A stretch of 8,794 nt of DNA, from contig CAISUR010000072.1 of NCBI GenBank assembly GCA_903888655.1, forward strand, positions 1 through 8,794, written 5' to 3'. Positions 5,722 through 8,794 of this stretch are shown here, piece by piece. Position numbers and translations under genes: made by a program. Positions within the stretch are counted from its first letter, which is position 1, and the number at the start of each line of letters is the position of its first letter. The notes under the pieces are model-generated. The model did no database searches, had not been told where the DNA came from, and saw nothing but the letters and a program-made list of their open reading frames with translations. The DNA is from an uncultured Bacteroidota bacterium (GTDB lineage Bacteria; Bacteroidota; Bacteroidia; Flavobacteriales; Flavobacteriaceae).

Positions 5722-7415
5722 TGGAAAATAAGAAAACTAACTTAAAAAATCTGTTAACTATCACTGGTGTTTTGGTAGTATTGAACTTTGCAGGGAATTT
5801 CTTTTTCAAACGTTTTGATTTAACTGCCGACAAGCGATATACGCTTTCTACCACTTCTTTAAACATCATCAAAGACATTAAACAACCCCTGTATGTTGAT
5901 GTTTTTTTAGAAGGAAATTTCCCAGGTGAATTCAAAAAATTACAAACCGAAACCCAACAATTACTTGGGGAGTTTAAAGCCTACAATTCTAATGTTATTT
6001 TCCAATTTGTCAATCCGTTAGAGAAAGAGGAAAACCGAGAACAAATCATGCAGAAGTTTTACGACCGAGGACTTACTCCTTTAAACGTAACGATGAGTGA
6101 AAAAGGAAAACAAACGCAAGAAGTAGTTTTCCCTTGGGCTGTCGTGACTTATGGCAATAAAAGTACCAAAGTGCCTTTGTTGAAAAACATGATGGGAGCT
6201 TCTACTGCTCAAAAAGTAGTGAGTTCTGTACAGCATCTAGAATATGCTTTTGCCAATGCCTTTAACACAGTTACGAAAAAAAGAGAAAAGAAAATTGCCA
6301 TCATTAAAGGAAATGGCGAAATGGCTGACCGAAACATTGCCGATTTTTTGAAGTCGGTTCGTGAAAATTATTACATCGGTCCTTTTACATTAGACTCTGT
6401 GGTAAAAAGCCCAAATAATACGCTGAAAGCACTGAATAAATATGATTTAGCAGTGATCGCCAAACCAACAGAAGCTTTTACGGATGATGAAAAAGAGGTT
6501 TTAGATCAATTCATCATGCATGGCGGAAAAACACTTTGGCTTGTAGATCAAGTGAATATGGAGATGGACAGTTTAATGAATACAGGAGCTAATCTTGCTT
6601 TTCCAAGAGATTTGAATTTGAACGATATGTTTTTCAAATATGGGATTAGAATCAAACCCGATTTGATTAAAGATGTTATGGCTACACCTATTTCGTTAGC
6701 CACTGGACAAGAAGGAAGCGGAACACAATATACCAAATTTCCATGGTTGTATTCCCCAATGATTTATCCGGTTGATACTAAAGATAAATCTAAAACCAGT
6801 CCAATAGTAACCAATTTAGATGGAATCAAATTTGAATTTACCAATCCAATAGAATTGTTGAAAAACGATATTAAAAAAACCGTTCTACTGCAAAGTTCTC
6901 CCTATTCCAAATCGGTTGGAACGCCTACTGAAGTTAATCTAAAAATGGTGGAAGAGCGTCCCGATCAAAAAGAATTTACAGGAAAAGGAAATCTGCCTGT
7001 TGCGGTTTTAATGGAAGGAAAATTTCATTCGGTCTATCAAAACAGAGTGTTACCGTTTAAAGAAAGTAACTTTGCTCCTATCGGAAAAGACAATAAAATG
7101 ATTATCATTTCAGATGGTGATGTAGTTAAAAATCAATTGGACAAAAACTACCAACCGTTAGAATTAGGATTCGACAAATGGACTAATAATCTATATGCCA
7201 ACAAGGAATTCATGATGAATTGCGTGAATTATCTGTTGGACGATAACGGACTTATTAACATCCGAAGTAAAGAAGTTGACTTACCCATTTTAGATACTCA
7301 AAAAGTTACCGAAGAATATACCTTTTCGCAAATCATAACTGTCGGAGTGCCAATTATTATTCTGATACTGTTTGGATTTGGGTTTACTTTGGTGAGAAAA
7401 CGAAAGTATCGCTAG
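5721..7415 (+). CDS. gldG: Gliding motility-associated ABC transporter substrate-binding protein GldG
   Basis: Membrane-anchored component of the GldAFG transporter. The 564 residues begin with a short cytoplasmic K-rich tail, a membrane anchor (about 11-29), then the landmark RFDLTADKRYTLS (31-43) typical of GldG and of IFT/ABC-auxiliary proteins. A large periplasmic portion follows with the ABC-type auxiliary fold, including KKIAIIKGNGE (190-200) and DQFIMHGGKTLWLVDQVNME (262-281). The protein ends with one more membrane segment (about 537-558) and the basic tail VRKRKYR. Translation is coupled to gldF through the TAATG overlap. The stop is TAG followed at once by in-frame TAA. No clear terminator hairpin follows before the dnaN promoter. 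Length agrees with the F. johnsoniae protein as I remember it (about 560). Confidence 0.93.
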   Translation: MENKKTNLKNLLTITGVLVVLNFAGNFFFKRFDLTADKRYTLSTTSLNIIKDIKQPLYVDVFLEGNFPGEFKKLQTETQQLLGEFKAYNSNVIFQFVNPLEKEENREQIMQKFYDRGLTPLNVTMSEKGKQTQEVVFPWAVVTYGNKSTKVPLLKNMMGASTAQKVVSSVQHLEYAFANAFNTVTKKREKKIAIIKGNGEMADRNIADFLKSVRENYYIGPFTLDSVVKSPNNTLKALNKYDLAVIAKPTEAFTDDEKEVLDQFIMHGGKTLWLVDQVNMEMDSLMNTGANLAFPRDLNLNDMFFKYGIRIKPDLIKDVMATPISLATGQEGSGTQYTKFPWLYSPMIYPVDTKDKSKTSPIVTNLDGIKFEFTNPIELLKNDIKKTVLLQSSPYSKSVGTPTEVNLKMVEERPDQKEFTGKGNLPVAVLMEGKFHSVYQNRVLPFKESNFAPIGKDNKMIIISDGDVVKNQLDKNYQPLELGFDKWTNNLYANKEFMMNCVNYLLDDNGLINIRSKEVDLPILDTQKVTEEYTFSQIITVGVPIIILILFGFGFTLVRKRKYR

Positions 7416-7434
7416 TAATGTTAATAAAAATCTT

Positions 7435-7464
7435 TTTGAAATCGAGTTCTTTAAGATATATTTG
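7435..7464 (+). promoter_or_regulatory. dnaN promoter (TTTG - 18 bp - TATATTTG)
   Basis: Best promoter in the window: -33 TTTG at 7435-7438 and an exact -7 box TATATTTG at 7457-7464 with an 18-base spacer. Transcription should begin near 7470, giving dnaN a leader of about 97 bases that contains the inverted repeat at 7478-7539. It lets dnaN be expressed independently of gldFG. Confidence 0.68.
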
Positions 7465-7477
7465 TAAAAAATAATAT

Positions 7478-7539
7478 AAGATGAAATGCCTCAAAAAAAG
7501 ATTTGTTTTTGAGAAAAGATTTGAAAGGCATTGCATCTT
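7478..7539 (+). promoter_or_regulatory. Long imperfect inverted repeat in the dnaN leader
   Basis: AAGATGAAATGCCT (7478-7491) pairs with AGGCATTGCATCTT (7526-7539) over 14 positions with a single A/G mismatch. Inside, TCAAAAA (7491-7497) can pair with TTTTTGA (7506-7512), sharing one base with the outer stem, around the loop AAGATTTG. The 10-mer AAAAGATTTG occurs twice (7496-7505 and 7514-7523). No T tract follows the 3' arm, so it does not look like a simple terminator; a leader structure, processing site or small palindromic element are alternatives. A 21-codon ORF (ATG 7481 to TAA 7544-7546) spans it. Confidence 0.6.
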
Positions 7540-7566
7540 CCAATAAAAATTAAATAAAAATTACGG

Positions 7567-8685
7567 ATGAAATTTATTGTATCAAGCTCGTATTTATTAA
7601 AACAACTACAAGTTTTAGGTAGCGTTATTAATAGCAGTAACACCTTACCCATTCTAGATAATTTTTTATTTGAATTAGATAAAAAATCGTTGACAGTTTC
7701 TTCTTCCGATTTAGAGACAACCATGTCGGCTACATTAGAAATTGAGTCAACAGATAAGGGAAGTGTTGCTGTACCTGCAAAATTGTTATTGGATATTTTA
7801 AAAACTTTTCCTGAACAACCCTTAACATTTACTGTTGAAGAAAATAGCACGATAGAAATAAGTTCAAACTCTGGAAAATATGCTATTGCATATGCTCCGG
7901 GAGAAGAATTTCCAAAATCGGTTACTTTAGAAGATCCTTCTTCAACGTTAGTTCCTGCTGAAGTTTTGGCGACAGCGATTAGCAAAACTATTTTTGCGGC
8001 GGGAAATGATGATTTGCGTCCTGTAATGAGTGGTGTATTTTTTCAATTTTCACCAGAAGGATTAATCTTTGTTGCCACCGACGCTCATAAATTGGTTAAG
8101 TATGCGCGCACAGATGTGAAAGCGTCACAAGTATCAGATTTCATTATGCCAAAAAAACCTTTGAATATTTTAAAAAGTATTCTAGGGGCGTCTGATGCCG
8201 AAGTAAAGATTGATTACAACGATGCTAATGCTACTTTTTCTTTTGAAAACTATATATTGACATGCCGATTAATTGATGGAAAATATCCAAATTATGAAGC
8301 GGTTATTCCAAAAGAGAACCCTAATAAATTATTGATTGATAGAACACAATTTTTTAACTCGGTTCGTCGTGTTGCGATTTTCTCAAATAAAACCACGCAC
8401 CAAATTCGTTTGAAAATTGCCGGTGCAGAATTAAATATTTCTGCCGAAGATATTGATTATTCAAATAAAGCTGAAGAACGATTGACATGCGATTATCAAG
8501 GTGATGACATGCAAATTGGATTCAACTCTCGTTTCTTATTGGAAATGTTGAGTAACTTGCAATCGGATGAAATTCAATTAGAAATGTCGATGCCAAACCG
8601 AGCAGGAATCCTTACTCCAGTTGATGGTCTAGATGATGGAGAAACAGTTACCATGCTTGTGATGCCTGTTATGCTAAACAACTAA
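7567..8685 (+). CDS. dnaN: DNA polymerase III subunit beta (sliding clamp)
   Basis: The ring-shaped clamp that tethers the replicative polymerase to DNA and recruits repair and replication partners. The 372 residues match the usual length and show the three repeated clamp domains (about 1-120, 125-250, 253-372). Clear landmarks are NTLPILDNFLFEL (25-37), SSSDLETTMSA (45-55), FAAGNDDLRPVMSGVFF (143-159, start of domain 2), FVATDAHKLVKYAR (168-181), IDGKYPNYEAVIP (236-248) and the C-terminal VTMLVMPVMLNN, equivalent to the usual MPMRL ending. The start is the ATG at 7567, matching the normal MKF(I/T)V N-terminus. It is not next to dnaA or a visible origin, and sits behind gldG with its own promoter and a structured leader. 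Confidence 0.97.
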   Translation: MKFIVSSSYLLKQLQVLGSVINSSNTLPILDNFLFELDKKSLTVSSSDLETTMSATLEIESTDKGSVAVPAKLLLDILKTFPEQPLTFTVEENSTIEISSNSGKYAIAYAPGEEFPKSVTLEDPSSTLVPAEVLATAISKTIFAAGNDDLRPVMSGVFFQFSPEGLIFVATDAHKLVKYARTDVKASQVSDFIMPKKPLNILKSILGASDAEVKIDYNDANATFSFENYILTCRLIDGKYPNYEAVIPKENPNKLLIDRTQFFNSVRRVAIFSNKTTHQIRLKIAGAELNISAEDIDYSNKAEERLTCDYQGDDMQIGFNSRFLLEMLSNLQSDEIQLEMSMPNRAGILTPVDGLDDGETVTMLVMPVMLNN

Positions 8686-8697
8686 ATAATTTTAACT

Positions 8698-8761
8698 AAT
8701 CCAACCAAAGAAAAACCGTCTTGTAATTTTTACTCGACGGTTTTTACATTTTAGTTGGATT
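8698..8761 (+). terminator. Nested hairpin terminator after dnaN
   Basis: Perfect 10-bp inverted repeat AAAAACCGTC (8711-8720) / GACGGTTTTT (8736-8745) with a 15-base loop and its T tract in the 3' arm, 25 bases after the dnaN stop. An outer 8-bp repeat, AATCCAAC (8698-8705) / GTTGGATT (8754-8761), encloses it. The inner hairpin also has an A tract on its 5' side, so it could terminate in both directions. The remaining bases to the window end show no gene. Confidence 0.82.
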
Positions 8762-8794
8762 TGAATCAAAGTATTGAAAATTTTTATATTAAAT

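Noticed and set aside
7478..7539. Simple rho-independent terminator of gldG
   Set aside because: The 3' arm is followed by CCAATAAAAATTAAAT with no T tract, and the structure lies downstream of a strong dnaN promoter match.
7416..7566. Possible replication origin near dnaN
   Set aside because: I found no cluster of DnaA boxes (TTATNCACA), and dnaA is not adjacent. In this lineage dnaN is commonly away from the origin.
7491..7985. Open frame of 164 codons on the - strand overlapping the start of dnaN
   Set aside because: It lies largely opposite the well-conserved dnaN coding sequence, its composition shows no family features, and no promoter or neighbour supports it.

Overview
The window looks like a chromosomal segment from a member of the Bacteroidota, most likely Flavobacterium or a close Flavobacteriaceae relative. 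The evidence is the low GC content, A-rich regions in place of Shine-Dalgarno sequences, several matches to the Bacteroidota promoter (-33 TTTG / -7 TAnnTTTG), the gldF-gldG pair of gliding flavobacteria, and proteins whose sequences read as flavobacterial. No mobile element, CRISPR array, tRNA or rRNA is visible, and all genes appear intact.

Left part (1-2740): an M42-family metallo-aminopeptidase on the + strand converges on purC (de novo purine synthesis) on the - strand, and the two share a strong hairpin terminator. Upstream of purC, on the same strand, is a small two-segment membrane protein of unknown function with its own terminator. Middle (2741-4923): a PhoH-family ATPase, which appears to start at TTG, is divergent from a two-gene + strand unit. 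That unit holds a SAM hydroxide adenosyltransferase-like (DUF62) protein and a small ABM-type dimeric alpha/beta-barrel protein. The divergent promoters seem to overlap. Right part (4924-8794): gldF and gldG overlap by one base and encode the membrane part of the gliding-associated ABC transporter; the ATPase gene gldA is not here. They are followed by dnaN (sliding clamp), which has a good promoter match and a structured leader, then a nested hairpin terminator.

The genes do not form one pathway. They are small, independently controlled housekeeping units packed with short intergenic gaps; no gene-free stretch exceeds about 151 bases. I see no convincing undescribed multi-gene system. The points most worth a second look are the DUF62 protein's apparent loss of two of three catalytic residues, the inverted-repeat leader with a possible small ORF before dnaN, the overlapping divergent promoters, and a repeat-like element that may supply the gldFG promoter.
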